Shown in pieces: positions 35,978-45,537 of a DNA stretch of 64,000 bases. Made by a program: the position numbers and the translations under genes. The notes under the pieces were generated by a model that worked only from the letters and a program-made list of their open reading frames with translations, did no database searches and was not told where the DNA came from. Source of the DNA: Psychroflexus planctonicus (GTDB taxonomy: Bacteria; Bacteroidota; Bacteroidia; Flavobacteriales; Flavobacteriaceae); assembly GCF_014640195.1 (NCBI RefSeq), contig NZ_BMGM01000011.1, forward strand, positions 1-64,000, given 5' to 3'. Position 1 is the first letter of the stretch. Each line of letters opens with the position of its first letter.

Positions 35978-37429
35978 TTATTGTAGATTTTCAAGCCATT
36001 TTTTAGCGAATTCACATTCTTTATATTCAGCGTTGATTTTCACATAGGTATCTTTCACCTTTATGCTTTTCCAGCGTTCAATTTCTTTTAATTGTTTTTG
36101 TTTTAGGGCTAACTCTTTAATCCGTGGATAATCTTTTGTAAAATCCGCCTGATGTTCTTCAATTTTTTTAGTTACCGTTAGAATTTTAAAACTTCTTTTA
36201 CCTGATCGATCTTCATCTTTAATAACGCGGGAGATTTCTCCTTCATCAAGATTGTAAATTCTTGAGTACAATTCTGTATCCATTTTGGCCAACTCAAAAC
36301 GTTTATCTCCAGTAGCCGAGTTGATTAATTGTCCGCCGTTTTGTCGCGTTTCTTTTTCGTTAGAAAATTCTCTTGCTGCTTCTGCAAATTCTACATCTCC
36401 ATTTTCTATGGCTTCTTTAATTTTTTCAGCTTTCTCTTTTGCTTCATCTACTGCTTCTTTAGTTACTTCTGGGTAAAGCAAAATGTGGCGTACGTCTACT
36501 TGTTGACCTCTTATTTTTTCTACTAACAAAATATGGTATCCAAATTCTGTTTTAAAAGGCTTACTTATTTCTCCTTCATTTAAACTAAATGCGGCATCTT
36601 TAAATTCTTTTACAAACTGGTCTTTTCTGGTTAAAGTGTATTTACCACCTGTTTTTTTTGATCCTTCATCTTCAGAATACAAAACAGCTCGAGTGGCAAA
36701 GGCTTTTCCTTCTTCTAAAACTTCTCGTCTAAATTCGTTTAATCTTGCTTTTACCGCTTCAATTTGTTCTTCTCCTACTTGAGGTTCAATTACAATTTGC
36801 GCTACTTCAACTTCATCACCAAAATAAGGTTTTTCGTCTTCTGGAATCGATTCAAAAAAGTTGCGGGTTTCTTCTGGGGTTACTTCCACTCCGTCAACAA
36901 TACTTCCTTGCATTTCTTCAGCTAAAGAACGTTGTAAATTTTGCTCGTACAATTCGTTTTTAACTTCATCAATATCTTCTTTTCCGTAAAATTCAAGAAT
37001 ACGTTCTTCAGTTCCAACTTGCTCAATTAAACCAGCTATTTGCTGCTCTGTTCTAGACATAATCATTTCTTCTGAAACAATTAAACTATCCTGAATAGCG
37101 TGATGAGCAAATAGTTTGCTATCCATAATACGTTCTAGCATTTTACAGCTTGTCGTTTCAGATTCAGGAATATCTTGTTGTTTTGCATCTAGCTGAAGCT
37201 TTTGGATATCGCTATCTATAATCAGATATTTACCTACAACAGCCGCTACTCCATCAATTTTTAATCTTACTTTGTTGTCTTTGGCTTCTACTTTTAAAGG
37301 TGTTTCTTTAACCGAGTCTTGTTCTTTAATCAAGTTGTCCTTTTCGTCTACAATTACCTGAGCAAATCCAGGAAGTGTAAATAAAAAGAACAGTACAAAA
37401 CCGATGTAATTAAAAGGTTTTAAAGTCAT
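35978..37429 (-). CDS. SurA-like periplasmic peptidylprolyl isomerase
   Basis: This protein of 483 residues from the ATG at 37429 (MTLKPFNYIG) has a signal peptide ending GFAQ, an N-terminal SurA-like chaperone domain (about 60-190) and two parvulin domains. The first includes EVEVAQIVIEPQVG to FGYHILLVEKIRG, the second VDVRHILLYPEV to ILTVTKK. The longer frame to 37465 would add MKKILLMMQFKT before the signal peptide and overlap the upstream gene by 56 bases instead of 20. Its likely role is folding and delivery of outer-membrane proteins. It is the third gene of the operon. Confidence 0.88.
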   Translation of the reverse strand: MTLKPFNYIGFVLFFLFTLPGFAQVIVDEKDNLIKEQDSVKETPLKVEAKDNKVRLKIDGVAAVVGKYLIIDSDIQKLQLDAKQQDIPESETTSCKMLERIMDSKLFAHHAIQDSLIVSEEMIMSRTEQQIAGLIEQVGTEERILEFYGKEDIDEVKNELYEQNLQRSLAEEMQGSIVDGVEVTPEETRNFFESIPEDEKPYFGDEVEVAQIVIEPQVGEEQIEAVKARLNEFRREVLEEGKAFATRAVLYSEDEGSKKTGGKYTLTRKDQFVKEFKDAAFSLNEGEISKPFKTEFGYHILLVEKIRGQQVDVRHILLYPEVTKEAVDEAKEKAEKIKEAIENGDVEFAEAAREFSNEKETRQNGGQLINSATGDKRFELAKMDTELYSRIYNLDEGEISRVIKDEDRSGKRSFKILTVTKKIEEHQADFTKDYPRIKELALKQKQLKEIERWKSIKVKDTYVKINAEYKECEFAKKWLENLQ

Positions 37430-38270
37430 TGTTTTGAATTGCATCATCAATAATATCTTTTTCAAGTTGTTTATTTAATTCTAATTTTCTTTTGTTTTCT
37501 AAAATTTGTTCTATAGTTGGTTTTAAATAAGAAATAGGTGGTACTTCGTTAGGCGACAAAATTTCGTTTACATGAATAAAATAAGTAAAAATTGAATCTT
37601 GAAAGCTTAGTGTTTTTTGTATTTCGTTATCTATTTTCTTACTAAATTCTTCTTGAATACTAGGCAATTGTCTTTGTACATCTTCAAAACGAACCCAAAC
37701 AGAATCGTTTAGCATATGCAGTTTAAACTCCAAGCTTTTGGCTCGCAAGTATTCTTGGTCTTCAATTGTAAAACTATTAAATCTAGATTTTATTTTATCA
37801 ACATCTTTTAAATCTGTTTTCATCACTAAGTATCGAAGTTTTAGCAATTTTTCTTTCAATTTAAAATTTTGTTTTTTCTCTTCATAATAAGCAAGAATAT
37901 CTTCTTCTGAAGTAGTGTAATTTAAGTTTTTTTCGATGAGCGCATCTTTGTATGCATTAATATAAAGCTGAACTCTATATTGCTCGGCCATTTCATTAAA
38001 CTCTTCTTGTTTTTCTTTTGTTAAATTGAATTTTGCTTTATCTAGTAATAAATTCTTAAGCGCCCATTTTTCAACAAAACGTTTAACGCTTGCAATGCTA
38101 TCTTCTTTAGAATTAATTTCTGTTGAAAAATTAGGTAAATCTTCTTCATATAAATAGGCATTTCCTGCTTTAGCTAAAGGTTTCCGATTGTCTGATTTTT
38201 GAAAATACGAGCAACTCATTAAAAAAAATGAACCTAAAATCAAGAAAATATGTACGCTTTTTCTATTCAA
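37410..38270 (-). CDS. SurA N-domain-like lipoprotein
   Basis: This lipoprotein of 286 residues has its lipobox cysteine near 20 (LMSCSYFQ). It aligns by pattern with the chaperone domain of SurA/PpiD, as in GNAYLYEEDLPN and KWALKNLLLDKAKFNL. I see no parvulin domain, so it is probably a chaperone without isomerase activity. The start is a TTG at 38270 inside the end of the upstream gene (8-base overlap), and no in-frame ATG precedes the signal peptide core. It overlaps the SurA-like gene downstream. Its place between two PPIases suggests a shared complex or pathway. Confidence 0.8.
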   Translation of the reverse strand: MNRKSVHIFLILGSFFLMSCSYFQKSDNRKPLAKAGNAYLYEEDLPNFSTEINSKEDSIASVKRFVEKWALKNLLLDKAKFNLTKEKQEEFNEMAEQYRVQLYINAYKDALIEKNLNYTTSEEDILAYYEEKKQNFKLKEKLLKLRYLVMKTDLKDVDKIKSRFNSFTIEDQEYLRAKSLEFKLHMLNDSVWVRFEDVQRQLPSIQEEFSKKIDNEIQKTLSFQDSIFTYFIHVNEILSPNEVPPISYLKPTIEQILENKRKLELNKQLEKDIIDDAIQNNDFKTF

Positions 38271-40206
38271 ATTCCTTTTTCACTTTTGCCAATTCATCTT
38301 CATTTACAACTAAATTGAATTTAGCTTTTAGGTTTTCAACCCACTCTTTTTCTAATTGATTTTGATAATCTGAAATTACTCTTCCTTTTACTTCGCTGTA
38401 TTCAAGCTGCCGAACTGGTTTAATTTCGTGAATATTATAAATTAGAAAACGGCCGTTGTGCTTGTATATTTTTGAAATGCCGTTAAGCAACTCCAAATCT
38501 TCACTGATAGCTGGTGATGTGGTCTTTTTTACTTCTTTTTCTTGAAATATAGCATCTGTTGAAGCATTTGCTTTAGTAGAAAAATCAGATTCGCTTTTCA
38601 CTAATTTTAAAAACTTTTTAGCAGCTCTTTTTTTGCTAAAACTAGCTATCTCAACTTCAATGGCTTCTTCGGTTTTATATTTTGAAGCATTTTGATTGTA
38701 AAATTCTTTTAATGCAATACTGTCTTCTTTTGCTGGATTCCATATTTCTCGTTCCATTACTTCATAAAGTAGCAAGCCATTTTTATACTCGTTTATAGAT
38801 GCTGCAAACTCCGGATCTAGTTCGGGTAGGTATTTTTTATGATGCTCGACTAAATTTCCATAAACGAATTTATCTGCTAACTCTTCTACAATGGCTTTTT
38901 TTGAAGCTTTACTTTTAGCTGCGCGTTGTTGCTTTTCAATATAGTTAGCAAGGTCTTTTAAAGTGAAGCTAGTTGAGTCTATTTGTAAAAAAACTTCATC
39001 TGGAATACTTGTTTCGTCTTCAATTTCCCATTGACTTTTAAAAATATCATCATTAATTACATCCACTAAATCAGCCACAGCGTCTTGATTACGAGAAACA
39101 TTGTACTGGTTTTCAATTTTTTCTTGAATACGGTTGTTGAGCATTTTTGAGCGCTCGCTAGTTTTGATTTTTTTAGTTAAAAAATTTTTCTTTTCTTCGT
39201 AAGATTCTAAATCTTCGGTTCCTAAACGTTTAATAATGTGCCAACCAAATCGAGTTTTAAAAGGTGCTGAAACCTGTCCATCTTCGGTTAAAGAAAAGGC
39301 TTCTTCTTCAAAAATTGGAGAATTGATATCTCCTAATTCAAAAGCGGGCATCACACCACCATTTTCTGCCGTGTTATCGTCTTGGCTAAACTGTTTGGCT
39401 AAATCTTGAAAATTCTCACCAGCTAAAACTTTTTCATAAATATCTTTAATTCTGCTTTGTGGGGTTTGTGTAGTATCTTTTTGTTGTGCACGCACCATGA
39501 TGTGTGCAATTTTTATCTTACCGATAGATTTTCTTTCTCCAGTTTTTTTAATGATGTGAAAACCAAATTGTGTTTTAACAGGCTCAGAAATTTCATTTAC
39601 ATTTAAGTTATACACAGCATCTTCAAAAGGATAAACCATTTTAAAAGCTCTAAACCAGCCTATGTTTCCACCATTAACTTTAGCAGAAGGATCGTCTGAA
39701 TGTTTTTTTGCTAGCTCTCCAAAATCGGCTCCATTTTCTAATTCTGTTTTAAGCTCTTTTGCTTTTTTTTGAGCAGCTTCAATTTGTTCTGAAGTAGCAT
39801 TAGGCTTAGTAGAAATAAGAATATGACTTGCTTTCACTTCGTTTTCGAAACGCTGATAAGTTTCTTTTACCATTGTTTCGGTTACTTCGCCATTAGCAAT
39901 GTAATTGTCTGCTAATTGTTTATAATATTTCTGGTATTCTTTTAAAAAAGCGGGATCTTTATCTAAATCAAGTTCAAATGCAGCCTCTAGTTTTAATTGA
40001 TAGGTTTTGAATAACTCAAAATATTCATCAACACTCATTTTATCTTCATCTGCAATTATGTTTGCGTTCTTGGTGTACACATTTACAAAATCACTTGCGT
40101 TTACTTCGCGATTATTCACTTTTAATAGAATTCCATCTTCTCCATTGTTCTGGGCAGTAACCACAAAACCAAAAACCATGGCAATTAAAGTATAAAATGT
40201 TTTCAT
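38263..40206 (-). CDS. large periplasmic peptidylprolyl isomerase with two parvulin domains
   Basis: This protein of 647 residues has a signal peptide (to about 18, FVVTAQ). A SurA-like N-domain lies at 25-115 and two parvulin domains follow. The first, about 121-220, has VKASHILISTKPN, FGELAKKHSDDPSA, GGNIGWF and FGFHIIKK. The second, about 228-325, has IAHIMVRAQQ, GGVMPAFE and FGWHIIKR. A long helical C-terminal half is of unknown role. It is the first gene of the operon, with a strong promoter upstream (40229-40259). Confidence 0.9.
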   Translation of the reverse strand: MKTFYTLIAMVFGFVVTAQNNGEDGILLKVNNREVNASDFVNVYTKNANIIADEDKMSVDEYFELFKTYQLKLEAAFELDLDKDPAFLKEYQKYYKQLADNYIANGEVTETMVKETYQRFENEVKASHILISTKPNATSEQIEAAQKKAKELKTELENGADFGELAKKHSDDPSAKVNGGNIGWFRAFKMVYPFEDAVYNLNVNEISEPVKTQFGFHIIKKTGERKSIGKIKIAHIMVRAQQKDTTQTPQSRIKDIYEKVLAGENFQDLAKQFSQDDNTAENGGVMPAFELGDINSPIFEEEAFSLTEDGQVSAPFKTRFGWHIIKRLGTEDLESYEEKKNFLTKKIKTSERSKMLNNRIQEKIENQYNVSRNQDAVADLVDVINDDIFKSQWEIEDETSIPDEVFLQIDSTSFTLKDLANYIEKQQRAAKSKASKKAIVEELADKFVYGNLVEHHKKYLPELDPEFAASINEYKNGLLLYEVMEREIWNPAKEDSIALKEFYNQNASKYKTEEAIEVEIASFSKKRAAKKFLKLVKSESDFSTKANASTDAIFQEKEVKKTTSPAISEDLELLNGISKIYKHNGRFLIYNIHEIKPVRQLEYSEVKGRVISDYQNQLEKEWVENLKAKFNLVVNEDELAKVKKEFE

Positions 40207-40228
40207 TAAATCTAAAATTTTAATCGCA

Positions 40229-40259
40229 CAAAAGTAAGAAAATTCAGCACGTACACAAT
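40229..40259 (-). promoter_or_regulatory. promoter of the SurA-like/MoxR operon
   Basis: On the minus strand the -7 box reads TACTTTTG (40236-40229) and a -33 TTG lies at 40259-40257, separated by 20 bases. Transcription would start near 40222, 16 bases before the ATG at 40206. Both elements and their spacing match the Bacteroidetes consensus. Confidence 0.7.
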
Positions 40260-40346
40260 GTTTAAGTTTTTATAAAAAAGCTTCTAAATTAATGCGTTGC
40301 CTATTAATTGCACTTACTTTGCTTAAAGATTGATAAGCCTTTAAAA

Positions 40347-40799
40347 ATGAAGTACACTACAGAAATCTATATAGATTTACCAAGAGAAGATGTAATTGCA
40401 CTATTTGAAGATACTACCAGGCTTCCAGATTGGCAACGCGGTTTACAAGAAACCAAATTATTAAAAGGAAAAAGCGGAGAAATTGGAGCGAAACGAAAAT
40501 TAAAAATTAAGCTAGAAGGACAAAAAATAAGTATGTTTGAAACAATTACAGACAAAGACTTACCAAATTATTGGCACGGAAACTATTCGGGAAAAGGATT
40601 TACAAGTTCTCAAAAAAATTACTTTGAAGCTGTACATGCCCATCAAACCTACTGGAAATGCGAAAGTGAATTTAATTTTAGTGGCTTTATGATTGTAATT
40701 AGCAAGCTTTTACCTACTATCTTTAAAAAACGCTCTGAATTAGTAATGAAGGATTTTAAGGCTTTTGCCGAAAATGGAATAAGCCAAAGAAATACTTAA
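40347..40799 (+). CDS. SRPBCC-family protein
   Basis: This protein of 150 residues from the ATG at 40347 (MKYTTEIYIDLPREDV) has a START/Bet v1-like fold: an opening strand, then LFEDTTRLPDWQRGLQETKLLKG, a long beta stretch and a C-terminal helix (KRSELVMKDFKAFAE). SRPBCC proteins bind hydrophobic ligands in a cavity, and the ligand is not predictable here. An upstream frame to 40308 begins at another ATG but adds a hydrophobic stub (HLLCLKIDKP) not expected for the family. It has no operon partner. Confidence 0.82.
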   Translation: MKYTTEIYIDLPREDVIALFEDTTRLPDWQRGLQETKLLKGKSGEIGAKRKLKIKLEGQKISMFETITDKDLPNYWHGNYSGKGFTSSQKNYFEAVHAHQTYWKCESEFNFSGFMIVISKLLPTIFKKRSELVMKDFKAFAENGISQRNT

Positions 40800-40925
40800 T
40801 TGAAGTTTGTATAATTAACTTGCGTAATAACTAATAAGCGAGCAATTTAAAGCTGTTTATTTTATTTTTGTGAAATGTTTCTCATTACCACATAAAATCT
40901 TTTTATTTGCAAAAAATTTTTTACA

Positions 40926-41447
40926 ATGAAGAATATACTTTTAGCTGTTTTACTTTTTACCTTTTCAATAGGTTTTTCTCAATCTAAAGTAGGAACAATT
41001 AATACCGACGTAATTTTATCTCAAATGCCAGAATTAGAAGGCGTAGAAACCGAGATGAAAAAATACGGAACAGAATTAGACCAAAAAATGAGAGACAAGT
41101 ATGCAGAATATCAGAAACTTGTTGCTGAGTTTACTGATAATGAAGATGAAATGAACGACGTGATCAAAAAGTTTAAACAAAATGAGCTTGCTGATTTAGA
41201 AGAAGACATACAAACTATGCAAGAAAGCTCACAGCAAAAAATGCGAGCAAAGCAAGAAGAGTTACTCAGACCTTTGTATACTAAAATTGGAAATGCAATA
41301 GAAGTAATTGTTGAAGATGAAAATTTTACTCAAATTTTTAATGAAGGTAGCAATTTAATTTATATTTCTCCAGAATATGATGTTACTGAAAAAGCAATGA
41401 AAATTTTAGGTTTAGATACTTCCATCCTTGAACCGGAAGAAGAATAG
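40926..41447 (+). CDS. OmpH/Skp-family periplasmic chaperone
   Basis: This protein of 173 residues has a signal peptide (to about 18, SIGFSQ), an opening strand SKVGTINTDVILSQMPEL, then a long charged coiled coil (about 40-120) and a closing beta segment. This is the jellyfish-like Skp layout, which shields unfolded outer-membrane proteins in the periplasm. A -7 box TATTTTTG at 40863-40870 lies upstream. BamA is not adjacent, so this is a stand-alone copy. The gene ends at a strong terminator. Confidence 0.88.
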   Translation: MKNILLAVLLFTFSIGFSQSKVGTINTDVILSQMPELEGVETEMKKYGTELDQKMRDKYAEYQKLVAEFTDNEDEMNDVIKKFKQNELADLEEDIQTMQESSQQKMRAKQEELLRPLYTKIGNAIEVIVEDENFTQIFNEGSNLIYISPEYDVTEKAMKILGLDTSILEPEEE

Positions 41448-41466
41448 ATGCACATTTAAAAATTAT

Positions 41467-41500
41467 AAAAAAGGCTGTTTTAATTAAAACAGCCTTTTTT
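41467..41500. terminator. palindromic bidirectional terminator
   Basis: A perfect 34-base palindrome reads A6-GGCTGTTTTAATTAAAACAGCC-T6 in shorthand. It lies between the convergent Skp-like and acpH genes and ends transcription on both strands. Confidence 0.93.
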
Positions 41501-42089
41501 ATACCTGGCGTTTACTTTGAAGTTGCTCAACATATACTTGTAATTCATTAAAGAAAATGAAAAAATAATTTTCTAACACATCATGATTTTCCCGTAATGT
41601 AGCAATGCTATTTTGTAATTCTGGTTTGTTTGAAGTTCGCTTATTCATCTGAAATAAAATTTGTTCTATGCCTTCTATTTTTTGATAATTAACAAGCCAA
41701 TTTCCACTTACCATATGTGGATACATACGTTGTACGGCAAGCGGAAGTTTTTCCATATGTAAGTCTAACAAATTATAAAAATCTTCTACAAATTTGCTCA
41801 ATGGCACAGAACTATATTTTGCCCAATTTTTAGCTAAAAAGTAATCAAAAAGCACATCCGTAATCACCCCGCTATAATGACTAAATTCATCAAAAAACAG
41901 ACTTCTACATTTTCTTACAACAGCATTTGTATCGGTAAATCTATCAATCTTTCGGTGCAAATAAATACCATAAACAATATCTTGATCAAACTTAGAAGTA
42001 GGATCGCCCTTGACAAAATCGCCTATGAAATTGCCAATTTTAATCATTTTATTATCTCCAGAAAGATAGATGTGAGCTAGATAATTCAT
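41499..42089 (-). CDS. acpH: ACP phosphodiesterase (DUF479)
   Basis: This protein of 196 residues contains MNYLAHIYLSGD, IGNFIGDFVKG and GIYLHRKIDRFTDTN, the AcpH hallmark in which His and Asp residues form an HD-like metal site. VITDVLFDYFLAKNW follows. AcpH removes 4-phosphopantetheine from acyl-carrier protein. A -7 box (CAAAGCTA on the plus strand, 42096-42103) is so close that transcription would start at about the ATG, so the message may be leaderless. The stop lies in the shared terminator. Confidence 0.92.
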   Translation of the reverse strand: MNYLAHIYLSGDNKMIKIGNFIGDFVKGDPTSKFDQDIVYGIYLHRKIDRFTDTNAVVRKCRSLFFDEFSHYSGVITDVLFDYFLAKNWAKYSSVPLSKFVEDFYNLLDLHMEKLPLAVQRMYPHMVSGNWLVNYQKIEGIEQILFQMNKRTSNKPELQNSIATLRENHDVLENYFFIFFNELQVYVEQLQSKRQV

Positions 42090-42178
42090 GCTTTACAAAG
42101 CTAATTTAATAAAACCGATTGGTATACTATTTCTATAAATTATAAGAAACCTTATATTAGCCCATAAATTAATTAACT

Positions 42179-43570
42179 ATGACTTTAATAAAATCTATTT
42201 CAGGAATCCGCGGAACTATAGGCGGCGTTCCTGGAGAAAACCTTACTCCACTAGATGCTGTTAAATTTGCTGCTGCTTACGGAACTTGGCTTCAAAAAGA
42301 ACATCCCAAAACCAAATCATTAAGTGTAGTATTAGGTAGAGATGCTCGCATTTCTGGTGAAATGATTCAAAACTTAGTGTCTAACACTTTAGTTGGAATG
42401 GGAATAAACATAATAGATTTGGGTCTTTCTACTACTCCAACTGTAGAAATGGCGGTTCCAAATGAAGAAGCGCAAGGTGGTATAATATTAACTGCAAGCC
42501 ACAACCCAAAACAATGGAACGCCCTTAAGCTATTAAACCAAAAAGGCGAATTTTTAAATGCAGAACAAGGTGCTGAAATTTTAAGAACTGCAGAAAAAGA
42601 AGATTTCAATTTTGCTGAAGTAGATTATTTAGGAAAGGTAATGACCAATTCAGCTTATATCGATTTTCATATCGAAAAAGTTTTAGCACATCCTTTGGTA
42701 AATGTAAACAAAGTAAAAAAGGCAAAATTTAAAGTTGTTTTTGATGGCGTTAATTCAACAGGAGGAATTAGTATTCCTCCACTTCTAGAAGCCTTAGGCA
42801 TAGAAGTAGTTAAGCTTTATTGCGAACCCAACGGAATTTTCCCACACAACCCAGAACCTTTAGCAAAACACCTAACCGAATTATCTAAAGAAGTACAAAA
42901 ACATCAAGCAGATTTAGGTATTACTGTAGATCCTGACGTAGACCGTTTAGCGTTTATGGACGAAAACGGGAAAATGTTTGGTGAAGAATACACCTTAGTA
43001 GCGGTTGCCGATTACGTATTAAGTAAGGAAAAAGGAAATACGGTAAGCAATCTTTCATCTTCACGAGCTTTGAGAGATGTTACAGAAAAACATGGTGGCA
43101 CATATTATGCAAGTGCAGTTGGCGAAGTAAATGTAGTAGCCAAAATGAAAAAAGTAAAAGCCGTTATTGGCGGTGAAGGAAACGGTGGCATTATAGATCC
43201 TAAACTACATTATGGTAGAGACAGCTTAATTGGAGTTGCATTATTTTTATCTCATTTAGCTGAAAAAAACATGAACGTATCTGCTTTACGCGCAACCTAT
43301 CCGTCCTACTTTATGGCTAAAGAGAAAATTGAACTTACCCCACAAATTAATGTAGATTCAATTTTAGAAGAGATGGCAAAGCAATATGCAAATGAAGATG
43401 TAAGTACGATTGATGGAGTAAAAATAGATTTTCCAGAAAACTGGGTACATCTTCGCAAATCTAATACTGAACCTATAATTCGAGTATATACTGAAGCAAA
43501 ATCTCAGGATGAAGCCAACGAATTAGCTAAAAATATTATTACACAAATAAAAAACCTAATTAAAAAATAA
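42179..43570 (+). CDS. glmM: phosphoglucosamine mutase / phosphomannomutase family
   Basis: This protein of 463 residues is an alpha-D-phosphohexomutase. The phosphoserine lies in TASHNPKQWNALK (serine 107), the metal loop is DPDVDRLAF near 254, the sugar loop is GGEGNGGIIDP, and the phosphate-binding loop is LRKSNTEPIIRVY near the C-terminus. Bacteroidetes members of this kind are usually called GlmM, converting glucosamine-6-phosphate to the 1-phosphate for cell-wall synthesis. The sugar loop GEGNGG differs from the GEQSGH of typical GlmM, so phosphomannomutase activity is also possible. It is followed after 2 bases by the SulP gene. Confidence 0.88.
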   Translation: MTLIKSISGIRGTIGGVPGENLTPLDAVKFAAAYGTWLQKEHPKTKSLSVVLGRDARISGEMIQNLVSNTLVGMGINIIDLGLSTTPTVEMAVPNEEAQGGIILTASHNPKQWNALKLLNQKGEFLNAEQGAEILRTAEKEDFNFAEVDYLGKVMTNSAYIDFHIEKVLAHPLVNVNKVKKAKFKVVFDGVNSTGGISIPPLLEALGIEVVKLYCEPNGIFPHNPEPLAKHLTELSKEVQKHQADLGITVDPDVDRLAFMDENGKMFGEEYTLVAVADYVLSKEKGNTVSNLSSSRALRDVTEKHGGTYYASAVGEVNVVAKMKKVKAVIGGEGNGGIIDPKLHYGRDSLIGVALFLSHLAEKNMNVSALRATYPSYFMAKEKIELTPQINVDSILEEMAKQYANEDVSTIDGVKIDFPENWVHLRKSNTEPIIRVYTEAKSQDEANELAKNIITQIKNLIKK

Positions 43571-43572
43571 AT

Positions 43573-45150
43573 ATGTTTAAACACCTCAAGAGAGATATTC
43601 CAGCAAGTATAGTTGTATTCTTTGTAGCACTGCCTTTATGTTTAGGAATTGCCCTAGCAAGTGGAGCTCCACTTTTTTCCGGTTTAATATCCGGAATAGT
43701 AGGCGGTATAGTTGTCGGAATAATTAGTAAATCTCAAGTAGGTGTTAGCGGACCTGCAGCCGGATTAGCCGTTATTGTACTTAGTGCAATAGCAAGTTTA
43801 GGAAAATTTGAATATTTTCTTGCAGCAGTAGTTATTGCAGGGGTTTTTCAAATTATTTTAGGCGTATTAAAAGCCGGTGTAATTGGGTACTTTTTCCCTA
43901 ACTCTGTTATTAAAGGAATGTTAGCTGGTATTGGTATTATTATAATCATTAAGCAGTTGCCTATTGTATTTGGTATAAATGAAGAGTTTGATTACTTGAT
44001 TTTTACAGAAGCCAACTCAACTTCAGTTGTTAGAGAGTACAGCCAAATTTTGAATAATATTTCAATTGGAGCAATTTTAATAACCTTGGTAAGTTTATTG
44101 ATTATCATTTTTTGGGAAAAAGTGCTTGAGAAAAAATCTAAAATCTTCAAGGTATTTCCTGGTTCATTGGTGGTTGTTTTTTTAGGAATTATTTACAAAC
44201 TTTTAGTCCCTCAAACAAGTGTTTTAAGTATTTCAGACCAAAATTTAGTAGAAGTACCGGTTGCTTCTAACTTTTCTGAATTTATCAGTCAATTTACCTT
44301 TCCCGATTTTAGTATTTTAGGATCTTTAGAAATCTGGGTAATTGCCTTTACCATTGCTGTTGTGGCTAGTTTAGAAACTTTGCTAAGTGTTGAAGCTACT
44401 GATAAATTAGACCCAGAAAAAAGAGTAACACCAACCAATAGAGAACTTGTTGCACAAGGAACAGGAAATATAATTTCTGGTTTTATTGGCGGATTACCAA
44501 TAACACAAGTAATTGTTAGAAGTTCTGCCAACATTCAATCGAACAATAAAACAAAGTTATCTGGAATTCTACATGGTTTTTTACTGTTAATTTCCATTAT
44601 TGCATTACCTAAATTATTGAATTTAATACCGCTATCTGTATTGGCTGCAATTTTATTGGTTGTTGGTTTCAAATTAACGAAGCCTTCTTCAATCAAGACT
44701 ATAGTTAAACAAGGTATGTATCAATACGTGCCATTTTTTGTAACGGTACTCGGAATAGTAGTTTTCGATTTATTAAAAGGAATCGGTATGGGACTCGGAA
44801 TTGGTCTTTTATTTGTTTTATATAAAAGCTATAAAAATTCACATTTCTTGCATAAAGAAGAGTCTGAAAACAAAGACAAAGTGCACAAAACAGTAATTAA
44901 TATGGCTGAAGAAGTGACTTTTTTCAATAAAGGAGCGCTATTAAGAGAATTGTCTAAAATTGAAGAAAATAGCATAGTTGAATTAAAATTTGACAAAACT
45001 GTTTTTGTTGATATGGATATCATGGATATTATTGAAGATTTTGCTGAAAATACAACACACAATAATGTTGAAGTAAAAATTTCGTTCAACGGAAAAATTT
45101 ACAATGAAGCTAGCAACGCAAGAAAAATATTAGCTAGTATCACCAAATAA
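43573..45150 (+). CDS. SulP-family anion transporter with STAS domain
   Basis: This protein of 525 residues has about 12 membrane helices in residues 10-420, the family motifs FVALPLCLGIALASGAPLFSGLISG and VGVSGPAAGLAVIV, and a cytoplasmic STAS domain (about 430-525, with SIVELKFDKTVFVDMD). SulP proteins carry sulfate, bicarbonate or dicarboxylates. The bacterial subgroup without a C-terminal carbonic anhydrase fits this length. The substrate cannot be assigned. It is cotranscribed with glmM (2-base gap), and this pairing has no obvious metabolic reason. Confidence 0.9.
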   Translation: MFKHLKRDIPASIVVFFVALPLCLGIALASGAPLFSGLISGIVGGIVVGIISKSQVGVSGPAAGLAVIVLSAIASLGKFEYFLAAVVIAGVFQIILGVLKAGVIGYFFPNSVIKGMLAGIGIIIIIKQLPIVFGINEEFDYLIFTEANSTSVVREYSQILNNISIGAILITLVSLLIIIFWEKVLEKKSKIFKVFPGSLVVVFLGIIYKLLVPQTSVLSISDQNLVEVPVASNFSEFISQFTFPDFSILGSLEIWVIAFTIAVVASLETLLSVEATDKLDPEKRVTPTNRELVAQGTGNIISGFIGGLPITQVIVRSSANIQSNNKTKLSGILHGFLLLISIIALPKLLNLIPLSVLAAILLVVGFKLTKPSSIKTIVKQGMYQYVPFFVTVLGIVVFDLLKGIGMGLGIGLLFVLYKSYKNSHFLHKEESENKDKVHKTVINMAEEVTFFNKGALLRELSKIEENSIVELKFDKTVFVDMDIMDIIEDFAENTTHNNVEVKISFNGKIYNEASNARKILASITK

Positions 45151-45153
45151 GCT

Positions 45154-45537
45154 TTAGTTATTTAGAACTAAAATTAGCAAAGAAATTACCAACATTGTAA
45201 ATGCAGGAAAAGACTTTTTAGGAGCATCTTTTACTTTTATATGCATACCAATAGCTCCTAGCATTAAGACAACAATTCCAATAGCCGAGATATTTATTGT
45301 AACCGGATAAGCTATACCAACTATTAATCCTAATCCAAATAAAACTTTTAAGCCACCAACTAGGTACATCATAAAGTTGGGTAATCCGTAAGCTTTAAAT
45401 TCTTCTTTCATACTGGATGCGTTTCCACCACGCCATTGTGTAGATTTATTAAAACGTAAGAGCCAAACATTTAATAAAGTAACTGCAACAATTAATTGAG
45501 CAGCTAACTGAATGTAATCAATATTTTCAAAATCCAT
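45154..45537 (-). CDS. DoxX-family membrane protein
   Basis: This protein of 127 residues has four predicted membrane helices, matching DoxX/DoxD-like proteins (YGLPNFMMYLVGGLKVLFGLGLIVG). The start is placed at the ATG at 45537 (MDFENIDYIQLAAQ). The longer frame begins with TTG inside a -7 box (CAAATATA on the plus strand, 45553-45560), which would start transcription near 45546. Function is unknown; relatives are linked to quinone or redox processes. It is convergent with the SulP gene, separated by 3 bases. Confidence 0.85.
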   Translation of the reverse strand: MDFENIDYIQLAAQLIVAVTLLNVWLLRFNKSTQWRGGNASSMKEEFKAYGLPNFMMYLVGGLKVLFGLGLIVGIAYPVTINISAIGIVVLMLGAIGMHIKVKDAPKKSFPAFTMLVISLLILVLNN

